This document shows positions 54,946 through 63,376 of a stretch of DNA of 64,000 nt, piece by piece. Under the pieces are notes generated by a model. That model was not told where the DNA came from. It saw only the letters and a list, made by a program, of their open reading frames with translations, and did not search any database. The stretch is from Sinorhizobium americanum (GTDB lineage Bacteria > Pseudomonadota > Alphaproteobacteria > Rhizobiales > Rhizobiaceae). Positions within the stretch are counted from its first letter, which is position 1. Every line of letters starts with the position of its first letter. The translations under genes and the position numbers were made by a program. The stretch lies in NCBI RefSeq assembly GCF_001651855.1, contig NZ_LNQC01000081.1:186001-250000 (forward strand). The letters run 5' to 3'.

Positions 54946-55149
54946 ATGTCCTGCGATGTATTGGAATATGCTGAAAGAAAGCCGGTTCGCTCAGTGAGTG
55001 GAGCAATCCGGACAGTCGCCTCTGCCTTTCGTCGGATGAGAGGGCGGAGCTTGAAACTCGACCTCGAAACGACGTCCGACTACATGAAGAGAGATTTGGG
55101 TCTGATGGATTGGGACGTGCCGCGGCTGGAGGATGAAAGGCTCCGGTAG
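54946..55149 (+). CDS. Small basic DUF1127-like protein
   Basis: 67 aa. The central ASAFRRMRGR is basic, and the C-terminal LETTSDYMKRDLGLMDWDVPR resembles the 'L-x-D-IGL-x-R-x-D-I' end of DUF1127 proteins common in rhizobia. Those act in RNA turnover and phosphate or carbon regulation. It is divergent from the LysR gene. Length and motif support a real gene, but only moderately. Confidence 0.6.
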   Translation: MSCDVLEYAERKPVRSVSGAIRTVASAFRRMRGRSLKLDLETTSDYMKRDLGLMDWDVPRLEDERLR

Positions 55150-55162
55150 AGGCGAGTTGTCT

Positions 55163-55272
55163 GCCCCCATCCGGCCTGCCGGCCAGCTTCTCCCCGCAAG
55201 CGGGGCGAAGGGGACTCGCGGCGATGCTGCTCCAAGAAAAGCTCTCCCCATGCGCTCGCTTGCGGGGAGAGC
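55163..55272. repeat. RIME-like intergenic palindromic repeat
   Basis: Module 1 (55163-55214) contains CTTCTCCCCGCAAGCGGGGC; module 2 has arms GCTCTCCCC (55241-55249) and GGGGAGAGC (55264-55272). It shares its first module, almost base for base, with the element at 57672-57722. It lies between the DUF1127-like gene and the 3' end of xdhB. Confidence 0.7.
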
Positions 55273-55306
55273 GTCATGTGATGGGCAAAGGCTGTGGGTG
55301 CCCGCC

Positions 55307-57646
55307 TCACGCAAGCTGCTTCAACCGCTCCACCGCCATCAACACGCGCTCCGGCGTTGCCGGCGCATCGAGGCGGGGGCATTCGCGATAGTCGGAGACG
55401 CTGGCGACTGCCATCGACAGTGCTTCCAGCACCGAAATCGGCAGCATCAAGGGCGGCTCGCCCACCGCCTTGGAGCGGCCGATGGTCTTTTCGGCATTTT
55501 CCGACCATTCGGCCAGGCGCACATTGAAGACCTTCGGCCGGTCGGAGGCGAGCGGAATCTTGTAGGTCGAGGGGGCGTGTGTCCTCAACCGCCCCTTCTC
55601 GTCCCACCAGAGCTCCTCCGTCGTCAGCCAGCCCATGCCCTGCACGAAGCCGCCTTCGACTTGGCCGATGTCGATCGCTGGATTGAGCGAGCGGCCGACG
55701 TCGTGCAGCACGTCGACCCGATCGACCAAATATTCTCCGGTCAATGTGTCGATCGATACTTCCGAGACGGCCGCACCATAGGCGAAGTAGTAGAAGGGCG
55801 TGCCGCGTCCGGCGGCGCGGTCCCAGTGAATCTTCGGCGTCTTATAGAAGCCGGCGGCCGATAGTTGCACACGGGCAATATAGGCCTGGCCGATGAGTTC
55901 GGCGAAGGGCACGCGCTCTTCGCCGATCTTGACGTGGTTCTGCACGAAGCTGACATTGTCGGGGGTCGTCTGCCAGCGCTCGGCGGCGAAGGCGACGAGG
56001 CGTTCCTTGATCTGGCGGGCGGCGTCGAAGGCGGCCATGCCGTTCAGGTCGGAGCCCGAAGATGCGGCGGTTGCGGAGGTATTCGGCACCTTGCCGGTCG
56101 TCGTCGCGGTGATCTTCACCCGGTCGATATCGATCTGGAAACTATCGGCAAGAACCTGCGCCACCTTGGTGTTGAGGCCCTGGCCCATCTCGGTGCCGCC
56201 GTGGTTGAGATGGACCGAGCCGTCCGTGTAGATGTGAACGAGCGCGCCGGCCTGGTTGAGGTGCGTCAGCGTGAAGGAGATGCCGAACTTGACCGGCGTC
56301 AGGGCGATGCCCTTGCGGATCACCCGGCTCGTCCTGTTGAACTCGACGATGGCGGCCCGCCGCGCCTGGTAGTCGGCGCTCGCCTCCAACTCCTCGATGA
56401 TCTGCGGGATGATGTTGTCATCGATCTTCTGGTGGTAGGGCGTGACGTTGCGTCCCGAATCCTTGTCGCCATAGAAGTTCAGCTTGCGGATTTCGAGCGG
56501 GTCCTTGCCGAGCGCATAGGCAACCTCCTCGATGATTCGCTCGCAGCCGACCATGCCCTGCGGCCCGCCGAAACCGCGAAAGGCGGTGTTGGAAACCGTA
56601 TTGGTTTTCAAGGGTTGCGAGGTCAACTTCACATGCGGATAGAAGTAGGCGTTGTCGGCATGGAAGAGGGCTCGGTCGGTCACCGGCCCGGAAAGATCGG
56701 CGGAGAAACCGCAGCGCGCGGCATAGGTCGCCTGCACTGCCAGGATGTTCCCGGCATCATCGAAGCCAACGTCGTAATCGACGAGAAAGTCGTGGCGCTT
56801 GCCGGTGGCCATCATGTCGTCGTCGCGGTCAGGCCGGAACTTGACGGCCCGGCGGAGCTTGCGCGCGGCGACGGCGGCGAGGGCGGCGAACTGGTTGCCC
56901 TGCGTTTCCTTGCCGCCGAAGCCGCCACCCATACGGCGGACGTTCACAGTGACGGCGTTCGACGGGACGCCGAGCACCTGCGCGACCATATGCTGGATTT
57001 CGCTCGGATGCTGGGTCGAGACCCAGACGGTCATGTCGTCATCCTCGCCCGGAATGGCGAGCGCGATGTGCCCTTCCAGGTAGAAATGCTCCTGGCCGCC
57101 GATCCGCATTTTGCCCCTGAGCCGGCGTGGTGCGCGCTCCAGTTCGCCCTCCGCGTCGCCGCGCTGCAGGGTCAATGGCGGGGTGACCAGTTCTCCGCCT
57201 CCGGCCATTGCATCGGCGACATCGATCCTGTGCGGCAGGTCGCGATAGGTGATCTTCGCCAGCCGCGCTGCGCGGCGGGCAATGTCGCGCGTCTCGGCAA
57301 TTACCGCGAAGGCCGGCTGTCCATGAAACTGCACGCGGCCGTCGGCGAGCACCGGCTCGTCGTGCAGGTGCGTGGAACTGATGTCGTTCGAATGCGGCAT
57401 GTCTTTTGCGGTCAGCACCGAGACGACGCCCGGGAGGGCGGCGACCGCGGAGAGGTCCATTTCGAGGATTTCCGCATGGGCACGGTCGGTGAGGCCAAGG
57501 GCGCCGTGTAAGGTGCCGGCGGGTTCCGGCATGTCGTCGATATAGTCGGCGGTCCCGGCGACGTGCTTGTGGGCGCTGTCGTGGCGCAGCTCGGCGTGCA
57601 TGGGGCCGGCGATGGTTTGGGGGTCTTCGAAGGTGGACTTATCCAT
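55307..57646 (-). CDS. xdhB: Xanthine dehydrogenase molybdopterin-binding subunit
   Basis: 779 aa. HKHVAGTADYIDDMPEPAG at the N-terminus, MGGGFGGKETQGNQFA, FRGFGGPQGM, GTEMGQGLNTKVAQV, TAASSGSDLNG and the catalytic-Glu motif AVGEPPLMLP near residue 730 are all intact. It oxidises hypoxanthine and xanthine to urate together with XdhA. From memory, S. meliloti has a bdhA-xdhA2-xdhB2 operon in this order. No xdhC (cofactor insertion) gene follows in the window. Confidence 0.94.
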   Translation of the reverse strand: MDKSTFEDPQTIAGPMHAELRHDSAHKHVAGTADYIDDMPEPAGTLHGALGLTDRAHAEILEMDLSAVAALPGVVSVLTAKDMPHSNDISSTHLHDEPVLADGRVQFHGQPAFAVIAETRDIARRAARLAKITYRDLPHRIDVADAMAGGGELVTPPLTLQRGDAEGELERAPRRLRGKMRIGGQEHFYLEGHIALAIPGEDDDMTVWVSTQHPSEIQHMVAQVLGVPSNAVTVNVRRMGGGFGGKETQGNQFAALAAVAARKLRRAVKFRPDRDDDMMATGKRHDFLVDYDVGFDDAGNILAVQATYAARCGFSADLSGPVTDRALFHADNAYFYPHVKLTSQPLKTNTVSNTAFRGFGGPQGMVGCERIIEEVAYALGKDPLEIRKLNFYGDKDSGRNVTPYHQKIDDNIIPQIIEELEASADYQARRAAIVEFNRTSRVIRKGIALTPVKFGISFTLTHLNQAGALVHIYTDGSVHLNHGGTEMGQGLNTKVAQVLADSFQIDIDRVKITATTTGKVPNTSATAASSGSDLNGMAAFDAARQIKERLVAFAAERWQTTPDNVSFVQNHVKIGEERVPFAELIGQAYIARVQLSAAGFYKTPKIHWDRAAGRGTPFYYFAYGAAVSEVSIDTLTGEYLVDRVDVLHDVGRSLNPAIDIGQVEGGFVQGMGWLTTEELWWDEKGRLRTHAPSTYKIPLASDRPKVFNVRLAEWSENAEKTIGRSKAVGEPPLMLPISVLEALSMAVASVSDYRECPRLDAPATPERVLMAVERLKQLA

Positions 57647-57671
57647 GCCGGTGGTCCCTTTCGAAGAAGTC

Positions 57672-57808
57672 GCCCCTCATCCGCCTGCCGGCACCTTCTC
57701 CCCGCAAAGCGGGCAGAAGGGACGCTGTGGCACCGTCGTCCTTCCTGCGTTTTGCCAAGTGGAGGACAGCGAGGCGCTCGTCCCCTCTCCCCGCGCGCGG
57801 GGAGAGGG
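57672..57808. repeat. RIME-like repeat inside the xdhA-xdhB spacer
   Basis: Module 1 (57672-57722) matches the element at 55163-55214. Module 2 is a perfect 26-base palindrome at 57783-57808 (CCCTCTCCCCGCG and its complement). It fills the 207-base gap between two genes of one operon and can form strong hairpins in the message. Confidence 0.75.
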
Positions 57809-57853
57809 CTAGGGTGAGGGGCAATCTCCAGCTATGAACCTCGAAGCCAACGC

Positions 57854-59344
57854 TCATGCCACATACTCGAAACGCTGAAGCTGCGCCTTTTCGCCGACGC
57901 TCTCCAGGAAAAAGCGCATCAGCAGGTTCTTTGCCGCCAGCATGCGATAGGCGCTGCTGGCGCGCCAGTCGGTTATCGGTTGGAAATCCGTTTCGAAGGC
58001 CGCCTGGGCTGCGCGTACCGTATCCTCTGTCCAGGGCTCGCCGATTAGCGCGGCCTCGATGGCCTTCGCCCGCTTCGGCGTTGCCGCCATGCCGCCAAAG
58101 GCGATGCGGGCGGTCTTCACCCGGGCGCGCTCGAGCGAGATCAGGAAGGCGCCGAGCAAAGCGGAGATATCCTCGTCGCGGCGCTTCGTCACCTTGTAGG
58201 CAGCAAACCGGTCGCCCGCCGGCAGCGCCGGGGCGAAGATGCTCTCGACGAATTCGCCGGGCCCGCGGTCCTGCTTGCCATAGGCAATGAAGAAATCCTC
58301 GAGCGGCAGCGAGCGCGTGCCGTCCTTCGAGCGCAGGGTGACCGTTGCGCCGAGAGCGATCAATGGCGGCGGGCTGTCGCCGATCGGCGAGCCGTTGGCG
58401 ATGTTGCCGCCGATCGTTCCCATGTTGCGCACCTGCTCGCCGCCGATGCGGTCGAGAAGCCCGCCGAAGCTGGGATATGCCGAGGAAAGGGCTTCGAAGG
58501 CCGCCGTGTAGCTGACGCCGGCGCCGATGGTCAGACCGGCTTCGGAGGTTTCGATCCGCTGCAAGTCGGCGATGCCGCCGATGAACACTGCTGGGCTGAT
58601 CGGGCGCATCTGCTTCGTCACCCAGAGGCCGACATCGGTCGAACCCGAGACGATCGTGGCATCGGGATTTTCGGCCAACACCGACGCGAGGCCGGCTGCA
58701 TCCGCCGGTACGACAAGACAGTCCTCGCCGTTGCGGATGACGATCGTTTCCGTCGCCTGGAGCGCCTTGAGGCGGGCCGCCACCTTCTCCCGTGTCCGCG
58801 TGATCGGATCGAAAATCGCCGAGGGTCGCTCCTTGGCGGCGGCTTCGGCCGCCCGCACGATCGGCTCGTAACCGGTGCAGCGACAGAGATTGCCCTGCAG
58901 CGCCTTTTCAATCGCGGCACGGCTCGGATTGTCGTTCGTCAGCCACAGCCCATAGAGCGACATGACGATGCCGGGCGTGCAGAAACCGCATTGCGAACCG
59001 TGATAATCCACCATCGCCTGCTGCACCGGATGCAGCGTGCCATCGCCTGCCGCCAGATGCTCGACGGTGACGACATGCGTGGCGTTGAGCGAACCGACGA
59101 AGCGGATGCAGGCGTTGACGGTTTCATAGACGAGGCTTTCATCGTCTTTGGCGTCGCCGGCAAGCTGGCCAATGAGCACGGTGCAGGCGCCGCAATCGCC
59201 CTCGGCGCAGCCTTCCTTGGTGCCGGTGAGGCGGCGTTGAAGCCTGAGGAAGTCGAGCAATGTGTCTGTCGGCGCAACGTCCGAGAGTGCGATCTCCGTA
59301 TCGTTCAGGATGAAGCGGATGCTGTCGGATGCCTGGGTCATCAC
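57854..59344 (-). CDS. xdhA: Xanthine dehydrogenase FAD/iron-sulfur subunit
   Basis: 496 aa. The N-terminal 2Fe-2S ferredoxin domain has CAEGDCGACTV, and the second cluster has GSQCGFCTPGIVMSLYGL and GNLCRCTGYEPIV (residues 1-170). The FAD domain follows (about 190-360; GGEQVRNMGTIGGNIANGSP). The CO_dehydrogenase C domain ends it. It passes electrons from the Mo centre to NAD. The start at 59344 (MMTQASD) has AAGGA upstream. It is 18 bases after bdhA. Confidence 0.94.
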   Translation of the reverse strand: MMTQASDSIRFILNDTEIALSDVAPTDTLLDFLRLQRRLTGTKEGCAEGDCGACTVLIGQLAGDAKDDESLVYETVNACIRFVGSLNATHVVTVEHLAAGDGTLHPVQQAMVDYHGSQCGFCTPGIVMSLYGLWLTNDNPSRAAIEKALQGNLCRCTGYEPIVRAAEAAAKERPSAIFDPITRTREKVAARLKALQATETIVIRNGEDCLVVPADAAGLASVLAENPDATIVSGSTDVGLWVTKQMRPISPAVFIGGIADLQRIETSEAGLTIGAGVSYTAAFEALSSAYPSFGGLLDRIGGEQVRNMGTIGGNIANGSPIGDSPPPLIALGATVTLRSKDGTRSLPLEDFFIAYGKQDRGPGEFVESIFAPALPAGDRFAAYKVTKRRDEDISALLGAFLISLERARVKTARIAFGGMAATPKRAKAIEAALIGEPWTEDTVRAAQAAFETDFQPITDWRASSAYRMLAAKNLLMRFFLESVGEKAQLQRFEYVA

Positions 59345-59362
59345 GTCCTTCTCGATCCCGCC

Positions 59363-60139
59363 CTATTGCGCCGTCCAGCCGCCATCCATCGAGACATGGG
59401 TGCCGGTGATTTGCGCCGCATCGTCGCTTGCAAGGTAAAGCGCCAGTGAGGCCACTTGCTCGACGGTTATGAACTTCTTGGTCGGCTGGCCCTTGAGCAT
59501 CACCTCGTTGATCACCTGCTCCTCGGTGATGCCGCGCGTTCTTGCCTGGTCCGGGATCTGCTTTTCGACGAGCGGCGTCAGCACGTAGCCGGGGCAGATC
59601 GAGTTGACGGTGATGCCGTTTTCCGCAACCTCCAACGCCACCGTCTTCGTGAGCCCCATGATACCATGCTTGGCCGCCACATAGGCGGACTTGAAGGGTG
59701 AGGCGACGAGGCCGTGCGCCGAGGCGATGTTGACGATGCGGCCCCAGCCCTTCTCTTTCATGGCGGGGATCGCCGCCTGGATCGTGTGGAAGGAGGAGGA
59801 GAGATTGATGGCGATGATCCGGTCCCATTGCTCGACGGGAAAATCCTCGATCTTTTCGACGAATTGCACGCCGGCATTGTTGACGAGGATGTCGGTGCCG
59901 CCGAAGCGCGCGGTGGCGGTCGCCATCAGGTCGGCGATCTCGGCCGGTTTCGTCATGTCGGCCGGGTGATGGAGGACGGCGCCGGCGCCGAGGCTGGCGA
60001 CCTCGTCCGTCACCATCCTGATCTCGTCCGCCGTACCAAAGCCGTTCAGCACGATATTGGCGCCGGTCTTCGCGAAGGACTTGGCGATGGCCAGCCCGAT
60101 GCCGCTCGTCGAACCCGTTATGACCGCTGTCTTCGTCAT
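59363..60139 (-). CDS. bdhA: D-3-hydroxybutyrate dehydrogenase
   Basis: 258 aa SDR. ITGSTSGIGLAIAKSF is the NAD motif, NIASAHGLVASPFKSAYVAAKHGIMG holds the Ser and YxxxK catalytic residues, and NSICPGYVLTPLVEKQIPDQA is typical of 3-hydroxybutyrate dehydrogenases. It oxidises 3-hydroxybutyrate from PHB breakdown to acetoacetate. First gene of the bdhA-xdhA-xdhB operon, an unusual mixed-function operon also known in S. meliloti (recalled). Confidence 0.94.
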   Translation of the reverse strand: MTKTAVITGSTSGIGLAIAKSFAKTGANIVLNGFGTADEIRMVTDEVASLGAGAVLHHPADMTKPAEIADLMATATARFGGTDILVNNAGVQFVEKIEDFPVEQWDRIIAINLSSSFHTIQAAIPAMKEKGWGRIVNIASAHGLVASPFKSAYVAAKHGIMGLTKTVALEVAENGITVNSICPGYVLTPLVEKQIPDQARTRGITEEQVINEVMLKGQPTKKFITVEQVASLALYLASDDAAQITGTHVSMDGGWTAQ

Positions 60140-60442
60140 TCTCGATCTCTCCCTCGGCGCTCAACCGCCATCTTTCGGCATTCGGACGACGCGCGATACG
60201 GTGCCGTCATGTTACCCGCTTGCGCGCACGTTTTGCGATGCAATAGCCGCAGCCTACGCGCAAAAGCGCAGCGGTGACAATTGCGTTTTTCGGTCGGCGA
60301 CGCAGAGTTTGCTGCCCTTCTGAACAGGACGTCGGAGTTGCGGTTTGTTTTCGTTTGACATTCGTTTAACCGTCGTATTGAAGTCTTTCGAAGGCTGCCT
60401 CTCGAGGAAGGGCGGCATCTGTTGCGTGCCGAGGAGGGGCAT
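60140..60442. other. Divergent promoter region of bdhA and glpK
   Basis: 303 bases without a gene. It contains the GlpR-like direct repeats at 60350-60367 and a GC/AT-mixed region nearer bdhA with no clear dyad. Confidence 0.5.
60350..60367 (+). promoter_or_regulatory. Candidate GlpR (DeoR-family) binding site upstream of glpK
   Basis: Two direct TTCGTTT repeats (60350-60356 and 60361-60367), 11 bases apart, about 75 bases before glpK. TTCGTTT-type half-sites are known for DeoR-family GlpR repressors. Confidence 0.45.
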
Positions 60443-61936
60443 ATGGGCGGATATATTCTCGCGATCGATCAGGGTACGACGTCTACGCGGGCGATCGTTT
60501 TCGACGGCAAGCAGCAGGTCGCGGGCGTCAGCCAGAAGGAGTTCAACCAGCACTTCCCGAAATCGGGCTGGGTGGAGCACGACCCGGAGGAAATCTGGGA
60601 TACCGTCCTTTTCACCATTACGCAGGCGATCGAGAAGGCCGGCATTGCCGCCAGCGATATCGCCGCGATCGGCATCACCAACCAGCGCGAGACGGTGGTC
60701 GTGTGGGATCGCGAGAGCGGCAAACCGATTCACAACGCCATCGTCTGGCAGGACCGCCGCACAGCTTCCTTCTGCGACAAGCTCAAGAAGCAGGGTCTCG
60801 AAAAGACTTTCACCAAGAAGACGGGACTGCTGCTCGATCCGTACTTCTCGGGCACGAAGCTCAACTGGCTGCTCACCAACGTCAAGGGAGCGCAGGCGCG
60901 TGCCGCCAAGGGCGAGCTTTGCTTCGGCACCGTCGACACATTCCTCATCTGGCGGCTCACCGGCGGCAAATCCTTTGCGACCGACGCCACCAACGCGTCG
61001 CGCACGCTGATCTACAACATCGTCGACAATCGCTGGGACGACGAACTCACCGACATCCTGCGCATCCCTCGGGCGATGCTGCCAGAGGTGAAGGATTGCG
61101 CCGCCGACTTCGGCGTGACGGATCCTTCCCTGTTCGGTGCGGCGATCCCGATCCTCGGGGTGGCCGGCGACCAGCAGGCGGCGACGATCGGCCAGGCCTG
61201 CTTCAAGCCCGGCATGCTGAAATCCACCTATGGCACCGGCTGCTTCGCCTTGCTCAATACCGGCAAGGACATCGTTCGCTCGAAGAACCGCCTGCTCACC
61301 ACCATCGCCTATCGTCTGGATGGCAAGACGACATACGCGCTCGAAGGCTCGATCTTCGTGGCGGGCGCTGCCGTCCAATGGCTGCGCGACGGGCTCAAGG
61401 TCATCAAGGCGGCCCCCGACACCGGCACGCTGGCCGAACGTGCCGATCCGACGCAGGAGGTCTATCTGGTGCCGGCCTTCACCGGGCTCGGCGCGCCCCA
61501 CTGGGACCCGGACGCCCGTGGCGCGATTTACGGGATGACGCGCAATACCGGCCCGGCCGAATTCGCCCGCGCGGCGCTCGAGTCCGTCTGCTACCAGACG
61601 CGCGATCTGCTCGACGCCATGCACCGGGACTGGCGCAGCAACGGGAAGGACACCGTGCTGCGGGTCGACGGCGGCATGGTCGCCTCGGACTGGACGATGC
61701 AGAGGCTCTCCGATCTCCTGGACGCGCCCGTCGACCGGCCGGTCATCCTCGAGACGACGGCGCTCGGCGTCGCCTGGCTCGCCGGCAGCCGCGCCGGCGT
61801 CTGGCCGAACCAGGAGGAGTTCGCCAAGTCCTGGGCCCGCGACCGGCGCTTCGAGCCGAAGATGGACGGGGCGACCCGCAAGGGCAAGCTCAAGGGCTGG
61901 CGCAGCGCAGTGAAGCGGACGCTGATGGCGGCGTAG
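60443..61936 (+). CDS. glpK: Glycerol kinase
   Basis: 497 aa. [35 protein letters not shown] (catalytic Asp-Arg-Arg region), [25 protein letters not shown] and [15 protein letters not shown] are the family motifs in order. It phosphorylates glycerol to glycerol 3-phosphate. GAGGAGGGG precedes the ATG at 60443. Confidence 0.96.
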   Translation: MGGYILAIDQGTTSTRAIVFDGKQQVAGVSQKEFNQHFPKSGWVEHDPEEIWDTVLFTITQAIEKAGIAASDIAAIGITNQRETVVVWDRESGKPIHNAIVWQDRRTASFCDKLKKQGLEKTFTKKTGLLLDPYFSGTKLNWLLTNVKGAQARAAKGELCFGTVDTFLIWRLTGGKSFATDATNASRTLIYNIVDNRWDDELTDILRIPRAMLPEVKDCAADFGVTDPSLFGAAIPILGVAGDQQAATIGQACFKPGMLKSTYGTGCFALLNTGKDIVRSKNRLLTTIAYRLDGKTTYALEGSIFVAGAAVQWLRDGLKVIKAAPDTGTLAERADPTQEVYLVPAFTGLGAPHWDPDARGAIYGMTRNTGPAEFARAALESVCYQTRDLLDAMHRDWRSNGKDTVLRVDGGMVASDWTMQRLSDLLDAPVDRPVILETTALGVAWLAGSRAGVWPNQEEFAKSWARDRRFEPKMDGATRKGKLKGWRSAVKRTLMAA

Positions 61937-62250
61937 CTGGGCGGTTTGCCCTTTCCGTCGCCGGTCGCGCTTTCTCCCAAGATGGGCGCGGCCCCAGCAT
62001 CAGGCACGAAATGCATAGTCAATGGGATATATTGGGCACGTTTCGCGCCCGAGCCCCGCAATGCGCTCGATGCCTGAACGCATCGCTCCCAAATGGTCCG
62101 CAAGCCTTTGCTGCGCCGCTCCAGGCAGCGCGGCCGACAGCATTGTCTGCACGTTTCCTAGACGTCCTCATCCGATCCAGATGTAGGCTTGACTCATCCA
62201 TACCTGATTGGCTATATGTCGATCCATAGCCAATCAGGTATGGATACGAC
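61937..62250. other. Spacer between glpK and arsR-like gene
   Basis: 314 bases. The only clear structure is the inverted repeat at 62197-62244. No coding frame is supported. Confidence 0.5.
62197..62244. promoter_or_regulatory. Perfect 19-bp inverted repeat upstream of the ArsR gene (operator or leader hairpin)
   Basis: Arms at 62197-62215 and 62226-62244 are exact complements around a 10-base spacer. The right arm ends six bases before the arsR ATG and includes the only plausible Shine-Dalgarno (GGA, 62242-62244). It could be the ArsR operator, a translation-blocking hairpin, or both. Confidence 0.7.
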
Positions 62251-62574
62251 ATGTCAGAGGCTCAGGACGTTCTCTTCAGGACGCTCGCCGATCCAACGCG
62301 GCGGGCCCTTTTTGAACGGCTATGCCGCGAAGGGGAAAGAACGGTCGGAGCGCTGACGGAGCGGGCGGGTGTCTCGCAGCCGGTCGTCTCCAAGCATCTC
62401 GGTCTGCTGAAGCAAGCCGGCCTAGTGCGTGATCGTCATCAAGGTCGCCACACCTATTACAGCGCCCAACTCGGGGCGCTCGCCCCCTTGGTCGACTGGA
62501 CAAGCGAGATGGCGGGATTCTGGCAGAGCCGTTTCGATGACCTCGAAGATTTGCTGAAAAGGATGGACCAATGA
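62251..62574 (+). CDS. ArsR-family transcriptional regulator
   Basis: 107 aa winged helix protein: LFRTLADPTRRALFERLCREGERTVGALTERAGVSQPVVSKHLGLLKQAGLV is the HTH. No metal-binding CxC motif is present, so it is of the non-metal type that usually lies before AHSA1-domain genes. Its stop overlaps the next start (ATGA). Confidence 0.9.
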   Translation: MSEAQDVLFRTLADPTRRALFERLCREGERTVGALTERAGVSQPVVSKHLGLLKQAGLVRDRHQGRHTYYSAQLGALAPLVDWTSEMAGFWQSRFDDLEDLLKRMDQ

Positions 62575-62990
62575 ATGAGATCCGCACCGTCGTGGTCGAA
62601 CGCGACATACCGCATCCGCCGGAGAAGATCTGGCGCGCACTCACCCAACCGCACCTCGTCGAGGAATGGCTGATGAAGAACGACTTTCAGGCCGTCGTCG
62701 GTCATCGTTTCAATCTGCGCGGAGAATGGGGTGGTGTGCTGGACTGCGAAGTCCTCGCCGTGGAGCCGAACAGAAGGCTGACATACACTTGGAATTTCGC
62801 GCACGAGGATGCGGCCTTCGACCTCAAAAGCGTGGTGACGTTCATCCTTACGCCAACGACCACAGGTACCCAGCTACGCATGGAACAATCGGGTTTCCGG
62901 CCGGAGCAGCGCCAGGCCCTTGGTGGTGCCAAGGCCGGGTGGCAGCAGTTCCTGGCAAATCTGGAGCAGGTTCTGGCACGGCTCGATTGA
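62571..62990 (+). CDS. AHSA1/SRPBCC-domain protein
   Basis: 139 aa. ERDIPHPPEKIWRALTQPHLVEEWLM at the N-terminus and RMEQSGF-type LRMEQSGFRPEQRQALGGAKAGWQQFLANLEQVL at the end are the AHSA1 (START-like) pattern. It binds hydrophobic ligands; function unknown. It is translationally coupled to the ArsR regulator, a common pair in bacteria. Confidence 0.88.
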   Translation: MNEIRTVVVERDIPHPPEKIWRALTQPHLVEEWLMKNDFQAVVGHRFNLRGEWGGVLDCEVLAVEPNRRLTYTWNFAHEDAAFDLKSVVTFILTPTTTGTQLRMEQSGFRPEQRQALGGAKAGWQQFLANLEQVLARLD

Positions 62991-63034
62991 AGCCGGCGAG
63001 AACCGTAGGTCATCGATTTTTCTGGGAGGTTTTA

Positions 63035-63256
63035 ATGAGTGCTTGGATTCGGCAAATTCACCGCTGGCTTTCGATCATTTTCACGGCGACCGTGATCGCC
63101 AATTTCGTCGCCATGGCGCTGGGTGAGCCGCCCGCCTGGATCGTCTATTCGCCGCTGCTTCCCCTGTTCCTGCTGTTGTTCAGTGGCCTCTATATGTTCG
63201 CGCTCCCCTATGCCACGAGATGGCGGAGTGGTCGGTCCGCCGTTCAAGGAAGGTGA
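63035..63256 (+). CDS. Small two-helix membrane protein
   Basis: 73 aa with GGGAGG upstream of the ATG. Helices are predicted at about residues 11-29 (WLSIIFTATVIANFVAMAL) and 36-58, followed by a basic tail. It follows the AHSA1 gene after 44 bases and probably belongs to the same operon. Similar small proteins accompany ArsR/AHSA1 pairs; function unknown. Confidence 0.7.
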   Translation: MSAWIRQIHRWLSIIFTATVIANFVAMALGEPPAWIVYSPLLPLFLLLFSGLYMFALPYATRWRSGRSAVQGR

Positions 63257-63376
63257 ACACCAAGGTACGCCGACATCGATCGAATTGTCCGGGAAACGGT
63301 GTGTTTCCCGAATGAGCGTTTGCTGCTCATGCGTGCGCCAACTATCTGTTGTCAAAACAGAAACAGGACGGGCAGC

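Noticed and set aside
55865-57511. 548-codon open frame on the + strand
   Set aside because: Antisense to xdhB, which has all its catalytic motifs on the - strand.
60703-62229. 508-codon open frame in another frame of glpK
   Set aside because: Shifted frame within glpK, Arg/His-rich, no motif; glpK itself is complete.
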